Source of the DNA: Lachnospiraceae bacterium
GTDB lineage: Bacteria; Bacillota; Clostridia; Lachnospirales; Lachnospiraceae
Direction of reading: 5' to 3'
Assembly: GCA_022510615.1 (NCBI GenBank)
Contig: JAFLTC010000016.1
Location: 1-42,896, forward strand
Length of the DNA: 42,896 nucleotides
Shown: positions 32,906 to 41,486 of the stretch, in pieces
How the letters are laid out: each line of letters opens with the position of its first letter
How positions within the stretch are numbered: position 1 is the stretch's first letter
Notes under the pieces: model-generated
Told to the model about the DNA's origin: nothing
What the model saw: only the letters and a program-made list of their open reading frames with translations
Database searches by the model: none
Translations under genes and position numbers: made by a program

Positions 32906-35900
32906 ATGGAGCTGGATGATTTACAAATACTTGTTATGGCAGGACTGCTGACGATAGTGGGATTTACTGCTATCTATTGCTGGCGCCTGCATTATGAGGT
33001 GGAGGGGATTCGTCTTTACCGGAAGGAAAAAAGGATAGACTGGTCTAATATTGTACTGCTTTTAGCGGTTGCCTTTGTAATCAAAAGTATTCTGTCGGTT
33101 TATTATGAAGGCCATGGAGTTGACATGAACTGTTTTTATTCCTGGTCAGATATGATTTTTGATAACGGTATTACAAAATTTTATCACTTGGATAGCTTTA
33201 CGGATTACCCGCCGGGGTATATGGCGATGCTCTGGGTTATTGCAGGCATTCGCAGACTGTTTTCCATTGAAACCGCTTCCCTTACCGGACGGTTTCTCAT
33301 TAAGCTGATTCCGATGCTTGCCGATATCGGAGCCGGTGTGGTTTTGTATCTGATAGCAAAAAAGAAATTTTCCGAACTTTCCGCCTTGCTTTTGTCAGTG
33401 ACCTATGTATTAAATCCGCTGATTGTTATGGATTCCTCTGCATGGGGGCAGGCGGACAGTGTATTTACGCTCTGTGTGCTGCTGACCGGCTATTTCTGTA
33501 TGGAACAGAAACGGATTCCGGCATATTTTGTCTTTGCCGCCGGTATACTCGTTAAGCCTCAGACAATGATATTTACCCCGATTCTGATTTGGACGATTAT
33601 AGAGCAGGTATTTCTAAAGGATTTCAATACGAAAAAGCTGATTAGGGATTTAATAGGGGGTCTGTCGGCTATCGGTGCTATGTTTTTGTTTATCACGCCT
33701 TTTGGGGTGGGAAAGGTTATCAGCCAGTATATCGATACGATGGGGTCCTATGAATACTGTACCGTGAATGCCTATAACTTCTGGGCACTGCTGGGTAAAA
33801 ACTGGGCACCGCAGACAGATAAATTTTTGTTTTTAGAATGCCGTCAGTGGGGAACCCTTGCTATTTTGGCGGCGGTGGCACTGAGTGGTTTTATTTTCTT
33901 CCGTTTGAAGGAAGATAAGTCGAAATATTTTCTCAGTATGAGTGTGATAGTCAGCACGATGTTTCTCTTTTCCGTCAGAATGCATGAGAGGTATCTGTTC
34001 CCGATTACGGTTCTTATGTTTGCTGCCTTTCTTGTGAAACCGACAAAAGAACTATTCTTTACCTATGTGGGATTTACTTTTGTGCAGCTTATAAATGTCG
34101 GGCATATCCTATATCTCTATGTAGAGTTTGAGTCTACCGGACCGGAAGGGGGACTGATCGGTCTTACGGCTCTTCTTACACTGGGAGTTTATGCTTATAT
34201 GTATTTTGCCACCTTTTCAAAGACCGAATTAGAGGATTTAAAGCCGGCGCCGGAGAGCAGAAAAAAGAAAAAAGCAGGCGCCAAAAATTATATAGAACGT
34301 CCGATTCCGAGAAAGGAAAAGGAAGAGCCGGAAAGAAGGAAGTTCTCCATATTAACGACGAAAAAAATGAAGAAATTTACCAAGTGGGACTGGATAGTAC
34401 TGGGATCCATTCTTGTGGTATACTCTGCCTTTGCCCTGTATGACCTGGGAAAAATGAGTGCCCCGGAAACTGACTGGGTAGCTGATGGAAATGGCAGCGT
34501 CATTCAGCTGGATTTGGGTGAGAATAAAAAGGTGGATATGCTTCATGCCTATTTGGGACGTTATGAGGAGAGAAAGTTTACACTGGATGTCTCCCAGGAT
34601 GGCGTCAGCTATGAAAGAGTAGGTCAGGTAGTGGCAGATAGTGTATTTGCCTGGAATAATATGACGGTAGAGGACGGTGACGCCGCAAGCTACAACCTGG
34701 CAAAGGAATACCGTTATCTGAAACTGACATCGGACGATAATGACTCGATTCTCAGGGAGCTTGTCATAACGGATAAGGATGGAAACATTCTCACTCCGGT
34801 CAATACATCGGAGTATCCGGAGCTTTTTGATGAGCAGGATGAGTATGAAAGGACCACGACATTTCGAAGTGGCACATATTTTGATGAGATTTACCATGCC
34901 CGTACAGCTTATGAGATGACCCAGCCGGGAGTGTACTGTTATGAAAATACCCATCCGCCGTTGGGCAAATTCCTCATTAGCATCGGTATCCGAATCTTTG
35001 GCATGAATCCTTTCGGATGGCGGATTGTAGGAGTGATATTCGGTATCCTTATGCTGCCATTTATGTATCTCTTTGGCAGAAGACTGTTTGGATGCCGGAC
35101 ATGGGCGGCAGGAGTTCTTACGTTCCTCTTTGCCTTTGACTTTATGCATTTTACCCAGACCCGTATTTCCACCATTGACGTATATGGAACCTTCTTTATC
35201 ATTGCCATGTTCTATTTCATGCTGCGATACGCCCAGACAAGTTTCTATGATACGCCGTTGTGGAAAACCTTTATTCCGTTAGGTTTAAGTGCCATTATGA
35301 TGGGGCTTGGCTGTGCATCGAAATGGACTGCCGTCTATGCGGCAGCGGGATTGGGAATCTTTTTCTTTACGATTATGGGAGTGCGGTATTATGAATATAG
35401 GCTGGCACAGAAAAATCCTTCCGGTGTAACAGCCGGCATTAGTCATGAGTCCATTTTGGAGAAATTCAAGAAAAATTTCATAGGGACCATTGCCTTTTGT
35501 GTGTTATTTTTTATCGTTATAGCGGGACTGATTTATTTGCTATCCTATATTCCGTTTGACAATACTTCCGGGGATGGGTTGTTTAAACAGATGTTAGATA
35601 ACCAGAGGGATATGTTCAACTATCATTCCACTCTGACCTCAACTCATCCATACTCCTCTACATGGTATGAATGGCCGACCATGATTCGTCCGGTGTTTTA
35701 CTACAGCCAGACGGTGGCAGATGGTTTGAAGGAGGGCATCAGTGCCTTTGGAAATCCGCTTGTTTGGTGGGCGGGAATACCAGCTGTTTTATACATGATA
35801 TATTTGATTTTCCGGGAGAAGGACCGCTGTGCCATCTTCTTGGTATTTGCTTATCTGGTGCAGTATGTTCCGTGGATGTTGGTGGACCGTTGTATCTTTG

Positions 35901-36124
35901 CCTATCATTATTTCCCAAGTGTACCGTTTGTGGCAATGATGATTGTCTACACTATGGTGCGTCTGGTAAAGAAGGACAAAAAATGGCTGAAGTGGGTATT
36001 TATTTACTGCGCAGCAGCGTTTATCCTGTTCCTTATGTTTTATCCGGTATTGTCCGGGCAGCCGGTAGCTTATAATTATATTCGGGATGCTTTAAAATGG
36101 CTGCCTGACTGGGTGTTAGCATGA
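32906..36124 (+). CDS. Double GT-C glycosyltransferase with central discoidin-like domain
   Basis: 1,072 residues. The N-terminal half (about 1-440) is a polytopic GT-C module with an acidic motif after the first helix (D73 in GHGVDMNCFYSW) and YPPGYMAMLW. A basic Lys/Glu/Pro linker (445-490) and one membrane helix lead to an outside beta-sandwich (515-645) resembling an F5/8C (discoidin) domain: VIQLDLGENKKVDMLHAYLG. The C-terminal half (650-1072) is a PMT-type module with D660-E661 in YFDEIYHART and HPPLGKFL. These enzymes move sugars from lipid-phosphate donors on the outer face. Two catalytic modules in one chain is unusual. The acceptor is unknown. AAAGGAG precedes ATG. Confidence 0.86.
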   Translation: MELDDLQILVMAGLLTIVGFTAIYCWRLHYEVEGIRLYRKEKRIDWSNIVLLLAVAFVIKSILSVYYEGHGVDMNCFYSWSDMIFDNGITKFYHLDSFTDYPPGYMAMLWVIAGIRRLFSIETASLTGRFLIKLIPMLADIGAGVVLYLIAKKKFSELSALLLSVTYVLNPLIVMDSSAWGQADSVFTLCVLLTGYFCMEQKRIPAYFVFAAGILVKPQTMIFTPILIWTIIEQVFLKDFNTKKLIRDLIGGLSAIGAMFLFITPFGVGKVISQYIDTMGSYEYCTVNAYNFWALLGKNWAPQTDKFLFLECRQWGTLAILAAVALSGFIFFRLKEDKSKYFLSMSVIVSTMFLFSVRMHERYLFPITVLMFAAFLVKPTKELFFTYVGFTFVQLINVGHILYLYVEFESTGPEGGLIGLTALLTLGVYAYMYFATFSKTELEDLKPAPESRKKKKAGAKNYIERPIPRKEKEEPERRKFSILTTKKMKKFTKWDWIVLGSILVVYSAFALYDLGKMSAPETDWVADGNGSVIQLDLGENKKVDMLHAYLGRYEERKFTLDVSQDGVSYERVGQVVADSVFAWNNMTVEDGDAASYNLAKEYRYLKLTSDDNDSILRELVITDKDGNILTPVNTSEYPELFDEQDEYERTTTFRSGTYFDEIYHARTAYEMTQPGVYCYENTHPPLGKFLISIGIRIFGMNPFGWRIVGVIFGILMLPFMYLFGRRLFGCRTWAAGVLTFLFAFDFMHFTQTRISTIDVYGTFFIIAMFYFMLRYAQTSFYDTPLWKTFIPLGLSAIMMGLGCASKWTAVYAAAGLGIFFFTIMGVRYYEYRLAQKNPSGVTAGISHESILEKFKKNFIGTIAFCVLFFIVIAGLIYLLSYIPFDNTSGDGLFKQMLDNQRDMFNYHSTLTSTHPYSSTWYEWPTMIRPVFYYSQTVADGLKEGISAFGNPLVWWAGIPAVLYMIYLIFREKDRCAIFLVFAYLVQYVPWMLVDRCIFAYHYFPSVPFVAMMIVYTMVRLVKKDKKWLKWVFIYCAAAFILFLMFYPVLSGQPVAYNYIRDALKWLPDWVLA

Positions 36125-36160
36125 TGATCGTTTCGTTTTGGAATGGAGAGTAACAGAACA

Positions 36161-37555
36161 GTGAGAGAATTAAAAAAACTAATACACGATATTCATAGAG
36201 GAAAAAATCTGGAGAGCAATTTAAAACGATATCGGGAAGCAGCTGTCCGAATCTATAATGATTATGGGGCACTGGAGCTGACCTTTTCTGCCTTTACTAT
36301 GCTGCAGGAAATCATGGAAGAAAAATCGGAACTGGCGGCAAAGGAAGAGAAGGTAATTGAGCGTATCTGTAAAGCCCTTGGTGGTCTGGGGGAAGAAAAC
36401 TGCCGGTTTGCTGACTGGATTCCCGTGATGGAGGCGCTCAGACAGGAAATTACCGATAAAATGGATTTGTTTACCGCCTATACGGACAGGCTTATTTGTT
36501 ATGAATATGTGCTGAATAGGATGGAGCTAAAATTTCTGCCGGAGAAGGAACTGAAAAAAAGGCTGGAAGAAATAGATGACGAGGAGTTTTTACAGCGGAT
36601 CATGGCATATCTCTTTGGTTCAAAAGACCAGAGTGTTATTCAGGAAAAGGTGCAGATGGTAATCGGACAGATTCCGGTGCATATGACAAAAAATAAGCTG
36701 TTTGAGAAAATCAGCGAGGCCATGACGCTATACAAGGACGGGGATAAAACTTCTGTGGAAAACTTTATCTATATGCTCCGTACATCTGCCATGGTATATG
36801 AGCCGGGGAAATCACCGGGGGAATATCCGGAATTTGAAGAGGCTCTTGACCGGCTGGAAAAAGCGGATTATGATGCCATAGAGGAAGCGGAATATGAGAG
36901 ACTGGTAGAGGTTCTGGAAAAGAGTGCAAAGGCCATTCACGAGATTACGGATTTTTACTATTCCATGCAGAAAGTAGTAAACGGGATTTATGCCCTTTGT
37001 CTGTCCATGCCCTATCTGGAGGAGGAGACGAAGCTGATCCGGGCGATAAAGTCGATCTGGCGCTGCTATGCCGGGAAAGAGTACCGGGAAGAGATGTTAA
37101 TTCCTCTGGAGGGAAGAATTGAGGACTGTGTGGAAAAAACCAGCTATTTAGAGGCTGTTTTGTTTGAAATAAAAAGTTCTTATAAAAAAGAACTGTCCCA
37201 GTGGGAAATGACTTCATTTTTTGAGGACTTTTCCCGGGTTGCTAATCTTCTTTCCGACAGTTTGTTTATTGATCTTGAGCAGGCAGCGAAAGAAGAAAAG
37301 GCAGATAGCACCTATATCAGACAGAGGAGCGAGGAACTGTTTGAGGAACTGTCTGCTAAATTCAGTCAGGTTTCCCGTCCGGTCCGAGGTGCCATCATGG
37401 GTCAGATACTGGAAAAACTCCCGGCGCTTTTTCAGAATACCGATGAAGTGCAGGAATATATCCGGGTCAACCTGCTTGGATGTCAGAATAAAGCCCAGAA
37501 GTGTGTTGTGATGGAAATATTGTGGGATTTGATTCAGGAAGAACAGGAATGGTGA
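36161..37555 (+). CDS. Large all-helical soluble protein of unknown function
   Basis: 464 residues with no recognised family. Composition is Glu/Lys/Leu-rich and helical throughout, without signal peptide, membrane helix or metal motif; amphipathic patterns suggest a repeat-helix scaffold. I favour GTG 36161 because GGAGAG (36145-36150) is spaced 10 bases before it; ATG 36143 overlaps that site and would add six residues. It starts 36 bases after the glycosyltransferase stop and ends 6 bases before the next small gene, so it is part of the same run. Function unknown. Confidence 0.7.
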   Translation: MRELKKLIHDIHRGKNLESNLKRYREAAVRIYNDYGALELTFSAFTMLQEIMEEKSELAAKEEKVIERICKALGGLGEENCRFADWIPVMEALRQEITDKMDLFTAYTDRLICYEYVLNRMELKFLPEKELKKRLEEIDDEEFLQRIMAYLFGSKDQSVIQEKVQMVIGQIPVHMTKNKLFEKISEAMTLYKDGDKTSVENFIYMLRTSAMVYEPGKSPGEYPEFEEALDRLEKADYDAIEEAEYERLVEVLEKSAKAIHEITDFYYSMQKVVNGIYALCLSMPYLEEETKLIRAIKSIWRCYAGKEYREEMLIPLEGRIEDCVEKTSYLEAVLFEIKSSYKKELSQWEMTSFFEDFSRVANLLSDSLFIDLEQAAKEEKADSTYIRQRSEELFEELSAKFSQVSRPVRGAIMGQILEKLPALFQNTDEVQEYIRVNLLGCQNKAQKCVVMEILWDLIQEEQEW

Positions 37556-37561
37556 TAATCA

Positions 37562-37900
37562 ATGATTCACTGGTATCACAGTTTGTATATGGATGATGTG
37601 GTGGCAAAGCATCCCTCCCGGTGTAAAAAGCGGGTGGAGAGACGCCGCCCATGGAAGAAAAATTATTATGCGGTAACCCTTGCTGTTAATGATGCCAATC
37701 TCTTTGAGATTATGGGAACGAGACAGTTGTTTTTCCGCCGCTACCGCTATCTGGACATGTATATCCTCGGTCTTGCTGCGGATTATAAGGGAGCGGTAGG
37801 ATTGCTACAGAAGATGATAGAGGATGTCTGCCGGGAGAATGATAGCTTTTCCCCGAGACAGTATTTTCAGAAAAAGGACTTTGTATCAAAACAGGAGTGA
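37562..37900 (+). CDS. Small basic protein of unknown function
   Basis: 112 residues, no recognised family. It is rich in Arg, Lys and Tyr (SRCKKRVERRRPWKKNYYAV, FFRRYRYLDMY), has no membrane helix and looks like a compact alpha/beta protein. It begins 6 bases after the preceding stop and ends 4 bases before the DUF2953 gene, so translation is probably coupled. The context ties it to the DUF2953-GerW pair. Function unknown. Confidence 0.72.
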   Translation: MIHWYHSLYMDDVVAKHPSRCKKRVERRRPWKKNYYAVTLAVNDANLFEIMGTRQLFFRRYRYLDMYILGLAADYKGAVGLLQKMIEDVCRENDSFSPRQYFQKKDFVSKQE

Positions 37901-37904
37901 GATA

Positions 37905-38753
37905 ATGTCGATTGTTTTGGCCATACTAAAATGGATAGGCATTGTGCTGGGAGGAATCCTCGGATTGCTTCTGATTCTTGTTGCATTGTTCTTTCTTGTT
38001 CCTGTCCGGTATCATGCAGTTTTTGAAAGTAAAGACGGCAAAATTCTCTATAGCTTCCGTTTTAGCTGGCTGTTAAGACTGTTATCGTTACGAAAAAAGA
38101 AAACCTCGGATGCCATTCGCCTCTATGTGTTAGGGATTCCGATACGCAATCTGTCTGAGGGGAAAAAGGATGGAAAGAAAAAGAAAGAAAAACCGAAATC
38201 ATTCGGGCAGATTAAGGAGCAGGAAGGAGAACAGGCAGAAGAACAGGCGGAAGAGAAAGTAATAGAACCCCAAAAAGAGCAAAAAAAAGTGCAAAAAAAA
38301 GAGGACGGCTTACGGAAAAAGAAATCGGTTTTCCGGAACAAGAAAAAGAAACCAAAAAAGAAACGCTTTTCTTTTGGGAAAGTATCTAGTATAATAAGTA
38401 TTGTCCGGGAGGCAGAAAGCAAAGTAGCCCTTCGCAGGCTTCGAGGGGAGATTGTTCGACTGATTCGTTATCTGTCCCCGAATAGAATAAAGGGACGGTT
38501 CCTAATCGGAACCGGGGACCCGGCATCTACCGGGCTCTTGTTTGGCGGCATCAGCTTACTGCCCTTTGCCTATCAAAAGGGAATAAAGATTTCCCCGGAT
38601 TTCGATGAAAAGGTTTTTGAGGCAGATGGTTATATGAAAGGACGCATCCGTATGCTGTATCTGATACGGCTCATAATCCGAATCTATCGGGACAAGGAAC
38701 TGCGGATGCTTTGGGATAATATAAATCAAGTGAATAAAAAGGAGGCAGCATAA
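37905..38753 (+). CDS. DUF2953 membrane protein (YtfI-like)
   Basis: 282 residues. A hydrophobic N-terminal helix (about 4-32, LAILKWIGIVLGGILGLLLILVALFFLV) is followed by VPVRYHAVFESKDGKI, typical of DUF2953. Residues about 88-165 are a Lys/Glu/Gln low-complexity insert. The C-terminal domain (170-282) has RGEIVRLIRYLSPNRIKGRFLIGTGDPASTG. In Bacillus subtilis the equivalent, YtfI, lies directly before ytfJ (gerW), and the same order is seen here. ATG 37905 has AGGAG before it; upstream in-frame starts overlap the previous gene. A spore-linked role is inferred from the neighbour. Confidence 0.83.
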   Translation: MSIVLAILKWIGIVLGGILGLLLILVALFFLVPVRYHAVFESKDGKILYSFRFSWLLRLLSLRKKKTSDAIRLYVLGIPIRNLSEGKKDGKKKKEKPKSFGQIKEQEGEQAEEQAEEKVIEPQKEQKKVQKKEDGLRKKKSVFRNKKKKPKKKRFSFGKVSSIISIVREAESKVALRRLRGEIVRLIRYLSPNRIKGRFLIGTGDPASTGLLFGGISLLPFAYQKGIKISPDFDEKVFEADGYMKGRIRMLYLIRLIIRIYRDKELRMLWDNINQVNKKEAA

Positions 38754-39146
38754 ATGGCAGATAATAGTTTTAATAATACGGTGGAATCTTTATTCAAGGG
38801 AATGGATGCATTTATTACGACCAAGACAGTGGTAGGAGATGCCGTTCGTTTTGATGATGGAACGATAGTACTTCCTCTGGTGGATGTCAGCTTTGGTGTG
38901 GCGGCAGGTGCCTTTGCCAACGAGAACGAGAAAAAGAACAATGGCGGCGGCGGTATGGGTGGAAAAATACAGCCAAGTGCGGTACTGGTTATTAAGGATG
39001 GCAGCTCCAAGCTGGTGAACGTAAAAAATCAGGACGGTATTACGAAGATCCTTGATATGGTTCCGGACTTTGTGGACAAGTTTTCCAAAAAAAAGGACAA
39101 AGGTCAGGATACGCCGGAGGAAGACATAAATCCGGACGAAATTTGA
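38754..39146 (+). CDS. ytfJ: GerW/YtfJ-family sporulation protein
   Basis: 130 residues. Family features: VESLFKGMDAFITTKTVVGDAV at the N-terminus, the central VDVSFGVAAGAFA, a glycine-rich patch GGGGMGGKI, and PSAVLVI. In Bacillus the homologue (GerW) is made in the forespore and is needed for normal germination. The start codon touches the stop of the DUF2953 gene, so the two are translationally coupled, with AAAAGGAGGCAGC as the site. Its presence suggests an endospore former, though non-sporulating relatives sometimes keep it. Confidence 0.93.
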   Translation: MADNSFNNTVESLFKGMDAFITTKTVVGDAVRFDDGTIVLPLVDVSFGVAAGAFANENEKKNNGGGGMGGKIQPSAVLVIKDGSSKLVNVKNQDGITKILDMVPDFVDKFSKKKDKGQDTPEEDINPDEI

Positions 39147-39164
39147 AAAAAGTGAAAATTTTAC

Positions 39165-39193
39165 TTGCAAAATCTCCCGGACTTTGTTAAAAT
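39165..39193 (+). promoter_or_regulatory. Sigma-A promoter for rpmB
   Basis: TTGCAA (39165-39170) and TAAAAT (39188-39193) are 17 bp apart, about 80 bases before the rpmB start. The leader has only a weak short stem. Confidence 0.65.
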
Positions 39194-39274
39194 ATTCGTG
39201 TTGTCGTGTGTGACAGATATATTGTGATATAGATAGAGAGACATACGAAGTCTGAACAGAAGGAGGTGCTTTTC

Positions 39275-39460
39275 ATGGCAAAATGTGCAGTATGTGGGAA
39301 AGGCGTACATTTCGGAAACGCAGTCAGCCACTCTCATAGAAGAAGCAATAAGATTTGGAAATCCAACTTAAAATCTGTAAGAGTAAAGGTAAACGGTGGT
39401 ACAAAGAAAATGTATGTTTGTACTTCATGCCTTCGTTCTGGAAAAGTGGAGAGAGCATAG
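39275..39460 (+). CDS. rpmB: 50S ribosomal protein L28 (cysteine-containing form)
   Basis: 61 residues, a normal short L28. It has the zinc-type cysteine pairs CAVCGKG (near residues 3-6) and CTSCLRSG (near 49-52), with SHSHRRSNKIWKSNLKSVRV between. Strong site AAGGAGGTGC. ATG 39275 is chosen over ATG 39266, which overlaps that site. Single-gene transcript: own promoter upstream and terminator 31 bases downstream. The Cys+ form needs zinc; some bacteria hold a zinc-free copy as a reserve, none is seen here. Confidence 0.97.
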   Translation: MAKCAVCGKGVHFGNAVSHSHRRSNKIWKSNLKSVRVKVNGGTKKMYVCTSCLRSGKVERA

Positions 39461-39490
39461 TCAGGCTATATAGTCATATTTACGAAAGAT

Positions 39491-39526
39491 AAAGAATCCT
39501 TACAAGGAAGGTAGGGGTTCTTTTTT
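39491..39526 (+). terminator. Rho-independent terminator of rpmB
   Basis: AAAGAATCCTTAC (39491-39503) pairs along its whole length with GTAGGGGTTCTTT (39511-39523), with two U-G wobbles and a 7-base loop, and ends in T6. Confidence 0.9.
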
Positions 39527-39572
39527 ATATTTATGACACATGTGAAAATAAATATACAAGGAGAGGATACCT

Positions 39573-41468
39573 ATGAAAAAATTAAAACGGAAACTAAAAA
39601 TAATGTTACTGTTTCTGCTTTTGGGAGCATCTGTGTGGTCTGTCAATAACGCACAGACCATACAAGCAGATTCCGTAGGAAGCGGAGCAAAGATTGTGAC
39701 AACCGAGGAACCGGACAGGGTGCGGTTTCATATTGGGAGATTAGTCGGTACTACGGATCAAATTAAAGCAGTGCCAACAAAGGATGCCGCCCTTACGGAT
39801 GTAACCTTTACCTCTAGTAATACTGCTGTATGTAGTTTGACAAAGCATAACGATTACTGGGAAATTGAGAGGTTAAAGGAAGGAATTTCAGTGATTACCA
39901 TGACCTGTAAGGCAGATGGAGAGTATGTAAAGCGTACGTTATTAGTATCCAGCTTTACAAGGGTAGGAGGCTCTACTGAGGTAAAAGGAATTATTCAAAA
40001 AGGTGCGACCGTATATTATGGTGCGTCGGATGAAGAAAACATTTCCTCGGATGACAGTGAGGTTAAGGAAGAGATAACGAAGAACAAAAATGTGATTGTG
40101 AAGTATCAGTGCAATGATTTTTACCGGGTAGAACTGGAAGAAGGAACCTTTGGCGAGAGTGACGAGGAATGGGGCTTTGTTAAAAAGAATCAGGTACAAA
40201 TTCCGGTAACCGGAGTTTCGGTAAAAAAAGAAGTCACCATTTTTGAAAAGGAAAAAGTATCGCTGGGAGCTAAGACAGAGCCGGAAATTGCCTCAAATCC
40301 TAAACTGAAATACCGGTGTTCCAATCATAATGTGGTGGTGATAGACGCAGGTGGAACCATGACCGGCATACATACGGGAACGGCGGTAATTACAGTGTCC
40401 AGCGCCGAAAATTCCAAATATACGGCAAAATGCCGGGTGACAGTAAAACCATATATTCCGGTAACGGGCATCCGGATTTCTCCGGATACGCTGACGGTGG
40501 ATGACGGAACAAAGGGAAAACTAACCGCCACGGTGCTGCCGGCAAATGCCTCTGTTAAGGACCATTCATGGAAAGTAGGGGACGAGAGCGTTATCAAAAT
40601 GGACTCAGCAGGAAACTATGTGGCTCTGAAACCGGGAAGCACGACGGTAACGGCGACAACAAAAGAGGGAAATTTTTCGGCTACATGTCGGATCAACGTA
40701 AAACCGGTAGCGGTAAAGGGCATTTCCATACAAAAAACCATGAATCTGGGCATAGGAGAAATCCGCACACCGGTGTGGCGTATGAATCCATTGAATGCCA
40801 CGAACAAAAACATAATCTGGAGCAGCGAAAATCCTAAAGTGGCAACGGTAGATAAGCAGGGGAGAATTACCGGTCGGTCACTGGGAACAACAAAAATCCG
40901 CGCAAAGACAGAAGAGGGAGGGTTTTATGACATCTGCACCGTAACGGTGGAAAGCTATGTTCAGGATCTTATATTGGATGAAAATGTGTTTACTATGACA
41001 CTGGGTAAATCGAGGAAGATGAAATTGGAAGTAGTGCCAAAAAATCCAACGAGAAAAAATCTCGTCTGGAAAAGTAAAGACAAGTCTGTTATTCAGGTAT
41101 CAAAGAACGGGAAACTGACAGCAGTACGGACAGGCACGGCGGAGGTTATCGTCTATGACCGGTATTCAGGAGCCTATGATACCTGTATCGTTACGGTTGA
41201 GGCAAATTTAAAGAAGCCGAAGCTGATTGGAAAATTCCAAAAGAAGAATTATATTTTATCATGGAAGAAGGTAGATAGGGCAACGAACTACTACTTATAT
41301 GAATATAATAAAAAACAGAAAAAATACAATAAGATAAAAGCTTTTTCCGGGAAACCGAGGAAGTATACCGTGAAAAAGGCAAGCAAGGGAACAAAGTATA
41401 AGCTGCGGGCATACTACAAGCCAAACGATGAGTATAGCAGCTATAGTACAGAAGTGAAAGTAAAATAG
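39573..41468 (+). CDS. Secreted multi-domain Big2 (Ig-like) surface protein
   Basis: 631 residues. Signal peptide (about 1-32, IMLLFLLLGASVWSVNNAQTIQA). A first Big-like domain (45-125) is followed by an SH3b-like domain (about 132-208, ending WGFVKKNQVQIPVTG), then four Big2 repeats at about 211-293, 297-377, 381-462 and 465-543, each with V-T-G-I/V openings and the closing G-T-A/T-x-V/I-T. A basic Tyr/Lys-rich fibronectin-III-like domain closes the protein (548-631). No sortase motif or membrane helix, so it may bind the wall non-covalently. AAGGAGAGGAT precedes ATG. A subtilisin-like protease gene follows 18 bases later; the pair may be co-exported. Confidence 0.88.
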   Translation: MKKLKRKLKIMLLFLLLGASVWSVNNAQTIQADSVGSGAKIVTTEEPDRVRFHIGRLVGTTDQIKAVPTKDAALTDVTFTSSNTAVCSLTKHNDYWEIERLKEGISVITMTCKADGEYVKRTLLVSSFTRVGGSTEVKGIIQKGATVYYGASDEENISSDDSEVKEEITKNKNVIVKYQCNDFYRVELEEGTFGESDEEWGFVKKNQVQIPVTGVSVKKEVTIFEKEKVSLGAKTEPEIASNPKLKYRCSNHNVVVIDAGGTMTGIHTGTAVITVSSAENSKYTAKCRVTVKPYIPVTGIRISPDTLTVDDGTKGKLTATVLPANASVKDHSWKVGDESVIKMDSAGNYVALKPGSTTVTATTKEGNFSATCRINVKPVAVKGISIQKTMNLGIGEIRTPVWRMNPLNATNKNIIWSSENPKVATVDKQGRITGRSLGTTKIRAKTEEGGFYDICTVTVESYVQDLILDENVFTMTLGKSRKMKLEVVPKNPTRKNLVWKSKDKSVIQVSKNGKLTAVRTGTAEVIVYDRYSGAYDTCIVTVEANLKKPKLIGKFQKKNYILSWKKVDRATNYYLYEYNKKQKKYNKIKAFSGKPRKYTVKKASKGTKYKLRAYYKPNDEYSSYSTEVKVK

Positions 41469-41486
41469 AAAAGAGGGGACCTAAAG

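Noticed and set aside
34352-35149. Minus-strand frame of 265 codons inside the double glycosyltransferase gene
   Set aside because: Fully antisense to a conserved coding region, with no recognisable product.
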